Origin: Burkholderiales bacterium
GTDB taxonomy: Bacteria; Pseudomonadota; Gammaproteobacteria; Burkholderiales; Casimicrobiaceae
DNA: 64,000 nucleotides
NCBI GenBank assembly: GCA_016790165.1
Contig: JAEUPL010000001.1
Coordinates: 62,001-126,000, forward strand
Reading direction: 5' to 3'
The notes under the pieces were generated by a model that worked only from the letters and a program-made list of their open reading frames with translations, was not told the origin of the DNA and did no database searches. Numbering within the stretch: position 1 is the first letter of the stretch; the number at the start of each line of letters is the position of its first letter. The translations under genes and the position numbers were made by a program. Below are positions 16,770 to 25,430 of the stretch, one piece after another.

Positions 16770-18446
16770 ATGCGGATCACAAAGATAGAACTTGAAAATT
16801 TCAAGAAGGTTAGCCGCGCAACGCTTGACGTTGGGGCTATTACTGTTCTCGTTGGCGGCAATGACAGCGGCAAGAGCAGCTTCGTTCAAGGAATGCACTT
16901 TGCCTTAATGGCTGCCAATGCATTCCATATGGCGGGGAAGAAAACATTTCCTCAAGAGCGGTTGTTGTATTGCCCGACGCTCCCTTTCTTTCGACTCGGT
17001 AACTCCGGAGAGTATGCGAACCTATCGGGTTTCCTGAAGCTGCGGCTAACGTTCGAGAGCGAAGAGAAGATCATTGACCAGCAGATAAAAATCTATCGCG
17101 CCAAGAACGACAACGTTGGCTTCGAGTATCTGAAGTCAAGCGCCGAGGTGACAAAACTGATGCAGTCGCCCAGTCGGCTGTTTAGCGTTTATGTGCCTGG
17201 AGTAGCGGGAATCGGCCGGTCTGAACCACTACATCAGAAAGGTCAGATTAAGCGGGGAATTGCATCAGGCGATGCAAATCTCTATCTCCGCAGCGTACTC
17301 TATTGCATTCAACGTGAAGGAAAGTTGGACACTCTTCGCGCTCACGTCAAAACGGCGTTTCCGCACTTTTTCATCCGTTGCATTTTTGACGAAGAGAATG
17401 ATGCAGAGGTGAGTATCGAGGTGTCGACCGCGCAGGGTGGAATCCCTACAGTGCCACTCGAACTTGCCGCGACGGGCGTTCTACAAGTCCTTCAGTTGTT
17501 CGCGTACGTGACGCTCTTCGAACCGCGGCTCCTGCTACTAGACGAACCCGACTCACACATTCATCCAGACCGTCAGCAAACGTTAGCGCGCGCACTGGTT
17601 GAGCTTGCAAAAAAAACCGGGGTACAGATCGTTCTTACAACGCACTCGAAGCATTTGATGGCAGCCTTACAAGGTGACGCACGCTTCTTCGCGTTTAGCA
17701 GAGGTATTTCCACACCGCTAGAGACGGATCAAGAATGGGCGTGGCTACTCACGGATTTGGGCGTCGTCTCGCAACTCGAATCATTGCGCGGCGGCACGAT
17801 CGATTTCCTAATCCTGACCGAAGACACCAACTCCGTCTATCTTCAGTCGGTACTTCAATCCAACGGCGTGAAACTTGATCGCTGCTTGTTCTCCAGTTAC
17901 GGAACATCGTCGCAACTCCATTCGGCCGTGTTTTTGGCCAAATGGGCAAAGGCGAGATATCCGAATTGCAAGGTGGTGATTCATCGTGATCGCGACTTTA
18001 TGACCGACGAAGAGCTTGAGGTCTTTCGCAAGAAATTGGATGACCCTTCTTTCGAATGGCTTTTTACTCACGGGGCAGATGTTGAGAGCTACTTCTGTGA
18101 GGAGGCCGTGCTTGCAGAAATCCTTGGCAGGTCCGTGGACGACACCAGAACGATCGTCGAACAAGTTGCATGCAAGGCACACAACGCCTTGGTGCAGAAG
18201 TTCACCAACAAGCGCACCGAATCTCGAAATCTGGTCAAGGCCATTCTTAAGTCTGACGCGTCTGCGCCCAAGGCGCCAATACTTTCCGATGACAATCCTT
18301 TACCGAAGTCCCAACGATTTGGCAAGTTGCTGTTATCCCGAATTGTTGAAGAACTTCCAAAAGATCACAAACGATTGCGACCGCAAGCGGCGCTGACATT
18401 GAAATCGCTGCGCCAATCAGAACTTCAGGCAATTTTCAAGAAGTGA
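16770..18446 (+). CDS. OLD-like AAA ATPase with C-terminal TOPRIM domain
   Basis: A 558-residue protein with an N-terminal ABC-type ATPase head and a C-terminal TOPRIM nuclease-like domain, as in the OLD family. Walker A is GGNDSGKSS (residues 29-37). The signature-like ATGVLQVLQL precedes Walker B LLLLDEPDSHIHP (residues 253-265), and the H-loop is TTHSKH near 289-294. The TOPRIM Glu is in LILTEDTNS (about 346-354) and the Asp pair in HRDRDF (405-410). OLD proteins act on DNA in phage defence; related classes 2 and 4 pair with UvrD or other partners, none of which are adjacent. Base composition is AT-richer (about 50% GC by eye) than neighbours, and its 5' side has a decayed module and a REP-like repeat, so it is probably horizontally acquired. 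Ends 11 bases from the convergent IlvD gene. The ATG at 16770 begins the first beta strand; upstream open codons are low-confidence. Confidence 0.82.
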   Translation: MRITKIELENFKKVSRATLDVGAITVLVGGNDSGKSSFVQGMHFALMAANAFHMAGKKTFPQERLLYCPTLPFFRLGNSGEYANLSGFLKLRLTFESEEKIIDQQIKIYRAKNDNVGFEYLKSSAEVTKLMQSPSRLFSVYVPGVAGIGRSEPLHQKGQIKRGIASGDANLYLRSVLYCIQREGKLDTLRAHVKTAFPHFFIRCIFDEENDAEVSIEVSTAQGGIPTVPLELAATGVLQVLQLFAYVTLFEPRLLLLDEPDSHIHPDRQQTLARALVELAKKTGVQIVLTTHSKHLMAALQGDARFFAFSRGISTPLETDQEWAWLLTDLGVVSQLESLRGGTIDFLILTEDTNSVYLQSVLQSNGVKLDRCLFSSYGTSSQLHSAVFLAKWAKARYPNCKVVIHRDRDFMTDEELEVFRKKLDDPSFEWLFTHGADVESYFCEEAVLAEILGRSVDDTRTIVEQVACKAHNALVQKFTNKRTESRNLVKAILKSDASAPKAPILSDDNPLPKSQRFGKLLLSRIVEELPKDHKRLRPQAALTLKSLRQSELQAIFKK

Positions 18447-18457
18447 GACCGCCGCTT

Positions 18458-20191
18458 CTAATGACTCTCCCGAAGCACCGGCGTCCCCGACTTGCCAACC
18501 AGAAAGTCCAGATCCGCCCCGGTATCCGCACCGAGCACATGATCAATGTAGAGCTTCCAGTACCCACGATCGAGCGGCGGCTTGGGTGGCGCCCAGCCTT
18601 CCTTGCGACGGGCGAGATCAGCCTCTGACACTTCCATTTCTAGCTTGCGGCCAGCGGTGTCCAGCGTGATCCAGTCGCCCGTCTGCACGAAGGCGAGCGG
18701 GCCGCCAGCGGCGGCTTCCGGCGCGGCGTGCAGCACGACGGTGCCATACGCGGTGCCGCTCATGCGGGCGTCGCTCACGCGCACCATGTCGCTGATGCCC
18801 TTGCGCAGCACTTTCGGCGGCAGCGGCATGTTGCCCACCTCGGCCATGCCGGGGTAGCCCTTGGGGCCGCAGTTCTTGAGCACCATCACGCTGTTTTCGT
18901 CGATGTCGAGCGACTCATCGTTGATGCGGGCGTGCAGCTCCTCGATGGTCTCGAACACGACGGCTTTGCCGCGATGTTGCAACAGTTTCGCGGTGGCCGC
19001 ACTTGGTTTGATCACCGCCCCATTCGGCGCCAGATTGCCGCGCAGGATGGTGATGCCAGCGTTCGCCATGAACGGGTTGTCTAGCGGGCGAATCACTTTC
19101 GGGTCGTAGACCTCGGCGTTCTGCACGTTCTCCCAGATCGTTTTGCCGTTGGCGGTGATCGCATCTTTGTGCAGCGAGTCACCGATAATTTTGAGCACCG
19201 CGGGCAGGCCACCGGCGTAGTAGAAATCCTCCATCAGGTGCGTGCCGCTGGGCTGAATGTCCACGATGTTCGGCATCGCCGAGCCGAGCTCGAAGTCATC
19301 AAGCTTCAAGTTCACGCCGATGCGGCCAGCGATGGCGAGCAGATGCACCACGGCGTTGGTCGATCCGCCAATCGCGGCGAGCGTCTTGATCGCGTTCTCG
19401 AACGCCTGCCGGGTGAGGATTTTTGAGAGCCGCATGTCCTCATGCACCATCTGCACGATGCGGCGGCCGGTGAGCTGCGCCAGCCGATAGCGCTGCGCGT
19501 CCACCGCCGGGATCGCCGCGTTGCCGGGCAGCGAGAGGCCGAGCGATTCGACCATCGAGGCCATCGTGCTCGCGGTGCCCATCGTCATGCAGTGGCCCTT
19601 GCTGCGATGCATGCCGGCTTCGGCGTCCATGAATTCCTCGATCTTCATGAAGCCGCCGCGCACCTTCTCGCTCATCTGCCACACGCCGGTGCCGCTGCCC
19701 AGTGTCTCGGTCTTGTAGCGGCCCTTGAGCATCGGCCCGCCGGAGAGGCCAATGGTCGGGATGTCGCAGGACGACGCGCCCATCACCAGCGAGGGCGTCG
19801 TCTTGTCGCAGCCCATCAAGAGCACCACGCCGTCGATCGGGTTGCCGCGAATGCTTTCTTCCACGTCCATGCTCACCAGATTGCGGTAGAGCATCGCAGT
19901 CGGGCGCATCAGCACCTCGCCGGTGGACATCACCGGGAACTCGAGCGGCCAGCCGCCGGCCTCCCACACGCCTTTCTTCACGAAATCGGCTATTTCGCGG
20001 AAGTGCGCGTTGCACGGGTTCAGCTCGCTCCAGGTGTTGCAGATGCCAATCACCGGACGGCCGTCGAACAGGTCATTCGGATGGCCCTGATTCTTCATCC
20101 ACGAACGATGCGCGAAGCCATCCTTGTCGATCTTGCCGAACCATTGCTGGCTGCGTCGTTTGAATTTGCTGTCGTCGTCGCGGTTGGCCAT
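18458..20191 (-). CDS. IlvD/Edd family dehydratase, probably sugar-acid (L-arabinonate-like)
   Basis: A 577-residue Fe-S dehydratase of the IlvD/Edd superfamily. The cluster ligands are in MGCDKTTPS (near 128-136) and in RSKGHCMTMGTAST (near 197-210), and the substrate/phosphate-side motifs RVSDARMSGTAYGTVVLH and GYPGMAEVGN are present. Length and the FKRRSQQWFG N-terminus resemble L-arabinonate and pentonate dehydratases more than IlvD itself. No arabinose or pentose genes adjoin, so substrate is open. The ATG at 20191 follows a good AAGGAG ribosome site; the reading frame is open 72 codons upstream but that part shows no family match. Convergent with the OLD-like gene, 11 bases apart. Confidence 0.88.
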   Translation of the reverse strand: MANRDDDSKFKRRSQQWFGKIDKDGFAHRSWMKNQGHPNDLFDGRPVIGICNTWSELNPCNAHFREIADFVKKGVWEAGGWPLEFPVMSTGEVLMRPTAMLYRNLVSMDVEESIRGNPIDGVVLLMGCDKTTPSLVMGASSCDIPTIGLSGGPMLKGRYKTETLGSGTGVWQMSEKVRGGFMKIEEFMDAEAGMHRSKGHCMTMGTASTMASMVESLGLSLPGNAAIPAVDAQRYRLAQLTGRRIVQMVHEDMRLSKILTRQAFENAIKTLAAIGGSTNAVVHLLAIAGRIGVNLKLDDFELGSAMPNIVDIQPSGTHLMEDFYYAGGLPAVLKIIGDSLHKDAITANGKTIWENVQNAEVYDPKVIRPLDNPFMANAGITILRGNLAPNGAVIKPSAATAKLLQHRGKAVVFETIEELHARINDESLDIDENSVMVLKNCGPKGYPGMAEVGNMPLPPKVLRKGISDMVRVSDARMSGTAYGTVVLHAAPEAAAGGPLAFVQTGDWITLDTAGRKLEMEVSEADLARRKEGWAPPKPPLDRGYWKLYIDHVLGADTGADLDFLVGKSGTPVLRESH

Positions 20192-20287
20192 GCTCAACTC
20201 CTTGTGGTGCGCGTGCTTTGTCGACGTTAAGGCTAGCACCCGATACTGTCCGCCGGTCCGCCGCCGCATACACTCCTGAAATCGACT

Positions 20288-21832
20288 ATGGACGCCATCG
20301 CCCTCGACCCCTTTCGCGTGATCGACACGCAGGCGCTTGCGCGCGCCATGCAGACGCGCGCCCGGCGTGGGCTGGTGTGGGCGCTGGGCATTTCGCTGGC
20401 GATTCATCTGCTGCTCGGCGCGTTGCAGGTGGGTGGCGACAGCTTTGGCTGGCGGGCGCCCACGGGTGGCGCCGCGGCCGATACTGGCGCCCGGCTAAGC
20501 GCGCGCCTCGAAACCAAGCGTAGTGCCGAGACTGCGACCGCGGACAAGCAGGCTGCGGCCAGCGTCGCGCCGGCACGCAGTGAAGCACCGCCGACTGCCA
20601 CCGCCGTGACGGTGACGTCAGCACCCATCCCGCGCGCCGAGGAGCTGGACCCACCCAAGCCCAAGGAAGAGGTGCCAGTTCCGGCGGTTGAGCAACCGAG
20701 ACCGACGCCGCCAGCGGTGAAGGTGGAGACTGTCCCTGCTGCCCCGGCGCCTGCCACCACCGCGCAGGCGCCCGAGCTGGCGAGCTCGGCTAAATCGGAG
20801 CAGAAGGCGCCGCCGCCCACGGTGGCATCGCCGGTGACGCCACCGCCCGCACCAGCACCGACACCGGCGCTGGAGGCGCCGCCACCGCGGCCAGAAGTGC
20901 GCGAGGCCGCTGCCGAGCCGAAGGCCATCACGCCGCCGCCCGTCGCGCCACCGCCGGCCCCTGCCGTGACCACGCCTGCACCGTCACGCGCGGAGCCCGC
21001 CGCCCTCCTGCCGACGCCCACTGTTGATCCGGTGCCAGCCCCGGTGCGCGCGATGCCATCGACGCCGAATGCGAGAACGCCCTCGCGCGTCGAGGCCGCA
21101 CCCATGCAGCCGGTCGCACCGGTGGCTGCGCCGACGTTGGCGCCGCCACTACCGGTGCCGCCGATACCACCGGTCGCCACCCCCGCTCCCGCAGCGCCCG
21201 CGCGTCCCGTGCCGAACCCGGCCCCGGCCATTGCCGCGCAACCGGCTCCGCCGGCAACACCTATCGCCACGCCGGTGGCGACACCAGCTGTGCCGACGGC
21301 TCCGGCTGCACCTGCCGCGACCCCCGCCGCGCCTGTGGCTGCAGCTGCGACGGCCGCGCCCGCGGCGACCCCCGCTGCCGCGTCGAGCCCGACACCGGTC
21401 GCAGTACCCGCCCCCGGTCCGGCTGCCACGAACGCTCCCGCCGCTGCCCCATCGCTCGGAGCCTCGATCTTCCCAAACAATCGCCCTTCGTCGGTCACTG
21501 TGCCATCACCCGTGCCGCTGCCCACGCCACCCGAAAAGCGTGAAGAGAAGTTGCCCGCGTTCGACTTGTCCCCCGGCAAACCAGACGGGTTTGACCCGTA
21601 CAAAGCGCGATCCAGCGCGGCCAAGGACGCGGCGCGTGAGATCGACAAGCGGCTTTATCCGGTGCCGCCGTCGGTGGCGCCGTCACTTACGGCAGATCAG
21701 CGCCTGCGACGTGATACCGCACGCTCGTTCGACCCACTGTGTAACCAGTCGGTCGATCAGGTGTTCCCCAACACACCCAAGGCGTCGCGTGACGATAAGC
21801 TCGATGAGAAATGCAGGCCACTCCGGCAATAG
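20288..21832 (+). CDS. TonB-like Pro/Ala-rich inner-membrane protein
   Basis: 514 residues: a cytosolic start, a single membrane segment (about residues 29-48, LVWALGISLAIHLLLGAL), then more than 300 residues made almost entirely of Pro, Ala, Val and Thr with repeated APAPAT-type units, and a short C-terminal folded part (PLCNQSVDQVFPN). The plan is that of TonB or of energy-transducing spacers that cross the periplasm. The folded tail contains only two cysteines and does not show a recognisable TonB C-terminal domain, so I give no gene name. It lies upstream of miaB on the same strand (85 bases). Real function unknown. Long antisense frames on the other strand are products of this Pro/Ala bias. 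Confidence 0.55.
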   Translation: MDAIALDPFRVIDTQALARAMQTRARRGLVWALGISLAIHLLLGALQVGGDSFGWRAPTGGAAADTGARLSARLETKRSAETATADKQAAASVAPARSEAPPTATAVTVTSAPIPRAEELDPPKPKEEVPVPAVEQPRPTPPAVKVETVPAAPAPATTAQAPELASSAKSEQKAPPPTVASPVTPPPAPAPTPALEAPPPRPEVREAAAEPKAITPPPVAPPPAPAVTTPAPSRAEPAALLPTPTVDPVPAPVRAMPSTPNARTPSRVEAAPMQPVAPVAAPTLAPPLPVPPIPPVATPAPAAPARPVPNPAPAIAAQPAPPATPIATPVATPAVPTAPAAPAATPAAPVAAAATAAPAATPAAASSPTPVAVPAPGPAATNAPAAAPSLGASIFPNNRPSSVTVPSPVPLPTPPEKREEKLPAFDLSPGKPDGFDPYKARSSAAKDAAREIDKRLYPVPPSVAPSLTADQRLRRDTARSFDPLCNQSVDQVFPNTPKASRDDKLDEKCRPLRQ

Positions 21833-21917
21833 GCCAAGACCACGGTAGGACCGACCGCCCGCTAAAATTGGCAGTCCATCACATCGCAACGCCGGATAAA
21901 GCCGCGCGCCCTGCACC

Positions 21918-23333
21918 ATGCAAGACATCACTGCCGCTGCTGCGGAAACCTCCGCAGCGCAATCGCCTGCCGCCGCTGGCGCCCCCAAAAAAAAGCTCTT
22001 CATCCGCACCTTCGGCTGCCAGATGAACGAGTACGACTCGGACAAGATGGCCGACATCCTCGATGCCGGCACGGCCGAGGGTTTTGAGAAGACCGACACG
22101 CCGGAGAATGCCGACGTGATCCTGTTCAACACCTGTTCGGTGCGCGAAAAGGCACAGGAGAAGGTGTTTCACGACCTCGGGCGAGTCAAGGACCTGAAGA
22201 AGCTGAACCCGAATCTTGTGATCGGCGTTGGCGGCTGCGTGGCGTCGCAGGAGGGCGCGGCGATTGTCGAGCGCGCGCCGTTCGTGGACGTGGTGTTCGG
22301 GCCGCAGACGCTGCATCGTCTGCCCGCGCTGATTGCGAAGAAGCGCCAGACCGGCCGCTCGCAGGTGGACATTTCGTTCCCCGAGATCGAGAAGTTCGAC
22401 AGCATGCCACCGGCCCGCGTCGAAGCGGCCAGCGCGTTCGTTTCGATCATGGAAGGCTGCAGCAAATACTGCACGTTCTGCGTGGTGCCGTACACGCGTG
22501 GTGAAGAAGTATCGCGACCGTTTGAGGACGTACTCACCGAGATCGCCGAGCTCGCGATCAAGGGCGTCAAGGAGATCACGCTGCTCGGGCAGAACGTGAA
22601 TGCCTACCGCGGCAAGATGGGTGGCGGCGACGCGATTGCCGATTTCGCCACGCTGATCGAATACATCGACGAAATTCCCGGCATCGAGCGCATCCGCTAC
22701 ACCACCAGCCACCCGCGCGAAATGACTCAGGCGCTGATTGACGTCTACGCGAAGGTGCCGAAGCTCGTTTCGCAACTGCATCTGCCGGTGCAGCACGGCT
22801 CCGACCGCATCCTCGCCGCGATGAAGCGCGGCTACACGGCGCTGGAGTTCAAGAGCATCGTGCGCAAGCTGCGCGCCGCGCGCCCCAATCTGTCGATCAC
22901 GTCCGATTTCATCGTCGGCTTCCCCGGCGAAACGGCGAAGGATCACGAATTGACGATGAAACTGATCGACGACGTGGCGTTCGATGGATCGTTCAGTTTC
23001 GTCTACTCCGCACGTCCCGGCACGCCCGCGGCCGACCTCGTGGACGACACGCCGGCGGCAGAGAAATCCGCGCGCCTGAGCCAGCTGCAGAAGCGCATCG
23101 ACGAACTGTTCTACGGCTATTCAAAGGCGATGATTGGCCGCACGGAACGCGTGCTGGTGGAGAGCCTGTCGCGCAAGAGCGCGAGCGAACTGGCCGGCCG
23201 CACCGAGAACAACCGCGTGGTGAACTTCCCCGGCGGCCCACATGGCGAGCGGCTGATCGGGCACTACGTCGACGTGCGTTTCACCGATGCTGCGCCGCAC
23301 AGCCTGCGCGGCGAGATGGTGCTGCCGGCGTAG
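21918..23333 (+). CDS. miaB: tRNA-2-methylthio-N6-isopentenyladenosine synthase
   Basis: A radical SAM methylthiotransferase of 471 residues that adds a 2-methylthio group to i6A37 in tRNAs that read codons starting with U. The N-terminal UPF0004 domain has [17 protein letters not shown] (about residues 29-45) and a Cys in [13 protein letters not shown] near residue 73. The radical SAM cluster is [19 protein letters not shown] (about residues 179-197). A C-terminal TRAM domain follows ([16 protein letters not shown]). The full length and every motif fit MiaB rather than MtaB or RimO. A weak stem (CACCGC... GCGGTG, about 23355-23393) follows the stop and could end the transcript. Confidence 0.97.
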   Translation: MQDITAAAAETSAAQSPAAAGAPKKKLFIRTFGCQMNEYDSDKMADILDAGTAEGFEKTDTPENADVILFNTCSVREKAQEKVFHDLGRVKDLKKLNPNLVIGVGGCVASQEGAAIVERAPFVDVVFGPQTLHRLPALIAKKRQTGRSQVDISFPEIEKFDSMPPARVEAASAFVSIMEGCSKYCTFCVVPYTRGEEVSRPFEDVLTEIAELAIKGVKEITLLGQNVNAYRGKMGGGDAIADFATLIEYIDEIPGIERIRYTTSHPREMTQALIDVYAKVPKLVSQLHLPVQHGSDRILAAMKRGYTALEFKSIVRKLRAARPNLSITSDFIVGFPGETAKDHELTMKLIDDVAFDGSFSFVYSARPGTPAADLVDDTPAAEKSARLSQLQKRIDELFYGYSKAMIGRTERVLVESLSRKSASELAGRTENNRVVNFPGGPHGERLIGHYVDVRFTDAAPHSLRGEMVLPA

Positions 23334-23494
23334 CGAACGCCGATCAGCACCGCCGTGAGGCGTGTGGCTGCGCCCTCAGCGGTGTTTGCTCTTGGCGAGG
23401 GGGTAGGACGGCACGTCGCGGAGCAAGGGTGACCCATAGGTCGACTTGCCCTGATACGGCGGCGCCGTGGCACGTCGGACCTTCGACCGCGCGC

Positions 23495-23525
23495 AAAAAA
23501 ACGGCCGCAGACAAAGCGGCGGCCG
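23495..23525 (-). terminator. Rho-independent terminator of the DUF2917 gene
   Basis: Read on the minus strand it forms a stem CGGCCGC (23519-23525) with GCGGCCG (23502-23508) around a 10-base loop, then seven T residues (23495-23501 are A on the plus strand). It lies 46 bases beyond the stop of the DUF2917 gene on that strand. Confidence 0.85.
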
Positions 23526-23570
23526 AACGGGGAGAAATGAAACCGGGGGCGTGCGTTCAGCGTGCCGGCG

Positions 23571-23954
23571 TCAAGCGCGGGCCGGCAATGGGTCGAGCCA
23601 GTTGGCGACGCGGCGCAAGGCTTGCCCGGCGTGGTGGGCCAGCGGCGCTAGCAGCGAAACCGCGACGGCGCGCGTGAATCCGCTGCCCACAGCGCGTGGC
23701 GCGGTGGCGTGTTGCGCGATGCGAGCGGTGGCAGCGCCGGTGAGCGCCTCGAGCACGACCTCGCCATGTTGGCAGGGAATCGGCAGCCGTTCGCCGGCGG
23801 CGATGAAGAAATCCTGTTGACTGCCGGAGACGGTGATCCAGAAGCTGCCGCTGAGCGCTTCAATTGCCACGACCTGCGACGCTTGCAGCGTGAGCGCGCG
23901 GCCCGTGCCGAGCGACCAGTCCTGGGTGGCGAATGGATATTGCAGCGATTGCAT
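23571..23954 (-). CDS. DUF2917 domain protein
   Basis: A 127-residue small protein with the DUF2917 pattern: two short beta segments (GRALTLQASQVVAIEAL and GSFWITVSGSQQDFFIAAGERLPIPCQHGEVVLEAL), rich in polar and aromatic positions and with no signal peptide. Function is not established in the family. It is divergent from a LysR gene, with 125 bases between the starts, and has its own terminator at 23495-23525. This LysR/DUF2917 arrangement recurs in Burkholderiales as I recall, so the LysR protein probably controls it. Confidence 0.82.
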   Translation of the reverse strand: MQSLQYPFATQDWSLGTGRALTLQASQVVAIEALSGSFWITVSGSQQDFFIAAGERLPIPCQHGEVVLEALTGAATARIAQHATAPRAVGSGFTRAVAVSLLAPLAHHAGQALRRVANWLDPLPARA

Positions 23955-23981
23955 GACTGTACTCCTTGCGGTCTAAAAGCA

Positions 23982-24009
23982 ATCAAAAAACGAAGTGATG
24001 TCTTTTGAT
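23982..24009. promoter_or_regulatory. Inverted repeat between DUF2917 and lysR genes
   Basis: ATCAAAA (23982-23988) and TTTTGAT (24003-24009) form perfect 7-base arms around a 14-base spacer, in the middle of the divergent intergenic region. It is a good candidate LysR-type operator (T-N11-A core). Binding not shown. Confidence 0.6.
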
Positions 24010-24032
24010 GGATCGTATTTAAGAGGGATAAT
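24005..24032 (+). promoter_or_regulatory. Putative promoter of lysR gene
   Basis: TTGATG (24005-24010) as -35 and GATAAT (24027-24032) as -10, spaced by 16 bases, 48 bases before the LysR start. The -35 overlaps the inverted repeat, which fits autorepression. Confidence 0.5.
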
Positions 24033-24079
24033 TCCATCCTGTCGAACGCATTGATTGCAGTCGAGACTGCGTTTAGCGC

Positions 24080-25108
24080 ATGCAAAAAGCACTGACGACC
24101 CCGCCGCACACGCCACGCAGTCGCCCGCTGACACTGGCCGGACTGCGCGGCTTCGAGGCGGCTGCACGGCTGGCCAGCCTGACGCAGGCAGCCTACGAGC
24201 TGAGCCTCACGCAGTCTGCGGTGAGTCGACAGGTGCAGGGCCTCGAGGACGAGCTGGGCGTGGCGCTCTTCGTGCGCAAGGCGCGCGAGATTGTGCTGAC
24301 GCCGGAGGGGCGCGAGTTTCTGCCGCTGGTGCAGCAGGTGCTGGCCGACTTGGACATCGGTGTTGAACGCTTGCGCCGCGATGTGAATTCGCCGCGTGTG
24401 GCGGTGACGACGTTTGCCTCGTTCGCGTCGCTCTGGTTGATTCCGCGCTTGCCGGGCTTTCGTGCGCTGCGTCCGAATGCGGACCTCGACATCGGCGCCA
24501 CAGACCGGTTGGTCGATCTCGCCAGCGCTGACGTTGACATCGCGATTCGCTATCTTGCCGCCGAGGCGGCGCCGCCAGAGGCCACGCTCCTGTTCGACGA
24601 AATGTTGTTTCCGCTGGTGAGCCCGAACTACCTGCGCACGGCGCCACCGCTCACGACGCTCGATGATCTGAAGGGGCATACGCTGATCGAGGCCACCTAC
24701 GGTGGGCGCGCCGAGTACCGCTCCTCGTGGCCCGGTTTTTTTGAGGCCGTGGGCCAGCCCGAGGTCAAGGGCCGCTCGCAGCTCAAGTTCGATTTCATCG
24801 CGCAAACCTTCCTCGCCGCGCAGAGCGGTCAGGGCGTCGTGCTGGCGCGCACCTACGGCGCCGATGTGTTCATGTCTGGCGGGCTGGTGCGACCGCTCGA
24901 TGTGGCCGTGGCGAGTGGCGCCGGTTGTTACCTGATGGTGGCCGATCGTGCGCGCGGTCGCAGCGAGGTGAAGGCCTTCGTTGAATGGCTGCTGGCCGAG
25001 GCAAAGCGTTTCAACGCGGCGCTGGAGGCCTGGATCGCCCGCAGCGGCGCCGCCCCGGCGCGGCGGGCGCGCGTGGCCATGCGTGGCATGCCGGGCCGCC
25101 GCGAGTGA
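24080..25108 (+). CDS. LysR family transcriptional regulator
   Basis: A 342-residue regulator. The winged helix-turn-helix is near residues 18-75 (LAGLRGFEAAARLASLTQAAYELSLTQSAVSRQVQGLEDELGVALFVR), followed by the LysR substrate-binding domain (VAVTTFASFASLWLIPRLPGF and onward). The protein resembles GcvA/AmpR-like LTTRs. Target is likely the divergent DUF2917 gene, via the inverted repeat at 23982. Its C-terminal residues (GAAPARRARVAMR) are an added basic tail beyond the usual domain. Followed by a repeat element (25252-25373) and the metalloprotease gene. Confidence 0.92.
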   Translation: MQKALTTPPHTPRSRPLTLAGLRGFEAAARLASLTQAAYELSLTQSAVSRQVQGLEDELGVALFVRKAREIVLTPEGREFLPLVQQVLADLDIGVERLRRDVNSPRVAVTTFASFASLWLIPRLPGFRALRPNADLDIGATDRLVDLASADVDIAIRYLAAEAAPPEATLLFDEMLFPLVSPNYLRTAPPLTTLDDLKGHTLIEATYGGRAEYRSSWPGFFEAVGQPEVKGRSQLKFDFIAQTFLAAQSGQGVVLARTYGADVFMSGGLVRPLDVAVASGAGCYLMVADRARGRSEVKAFVEWLLAEAKRFNAALEAWIARSGAAPARRARVAMRGMPGRRE

Positions 25109-25251
25109 TCCCCGACAAGCGGAGGGCTGTCGCGTCGTCACTCGCGACGCGCAATCCGCCGTTCGTCACTTTCCGGGTGCGCGCGCAGCCTGGCGGCGGC
25201 GTCTGCCCCTACACTCCGTCGATTGCCATGGTCTGGCGCGCGCGGCTTCCG

Positions 25252-25373
25252 TACAGCTTTTTGGCGTTATCGACCAGTCAGCGGTCGATATGGGTCGGTT
25301 TTTCTTGATGTCGACTTCGTAAGAAAACGCTGCCCATCGACCGTATGAGCGTCGTTGTGGCCAAAAAGTTGTA
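25252..25373. repeat. Palindromic dispersed element, copy B
   Basis: 122 bases with left end TACAGCTTTTTGG and right end CCAAAAAGTTGTA. The arms align along the whole length; CGGTCGAT, TGGG and a T-rich block pair with their reverse complements, and the centre is GTCGAC (25310-25315; exact centre 25312.5). It lies in the 322-base gap between lysR (stop 25108) and the metalloprotease (25431). The 143 bases before the element hold no frame or signal that I can support. The family is described under findings. Confidence 0.88.
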
Positions 25374-25430
25374 TCGGACGATTTGCCGCGTGCAGCCGCC
25401 TCGCCCGAATAGAAAGAACCAGAGGAACTG

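Noticed and set aside
16770-18446. Gabija (GajA) assignment for the OLD-like gene
   Set aside because: No UvrD-like helicase (GajB) gene on either side; the downstream neighbour is a convergent IlvD-type dehydratase.
20404-21648. 414-codon Gly/Ala-rich minus-strand frame
   Set aside because: Complement of the Pro/Ala-coding spacer; Gly/Ala repeats follow from base composition alone.
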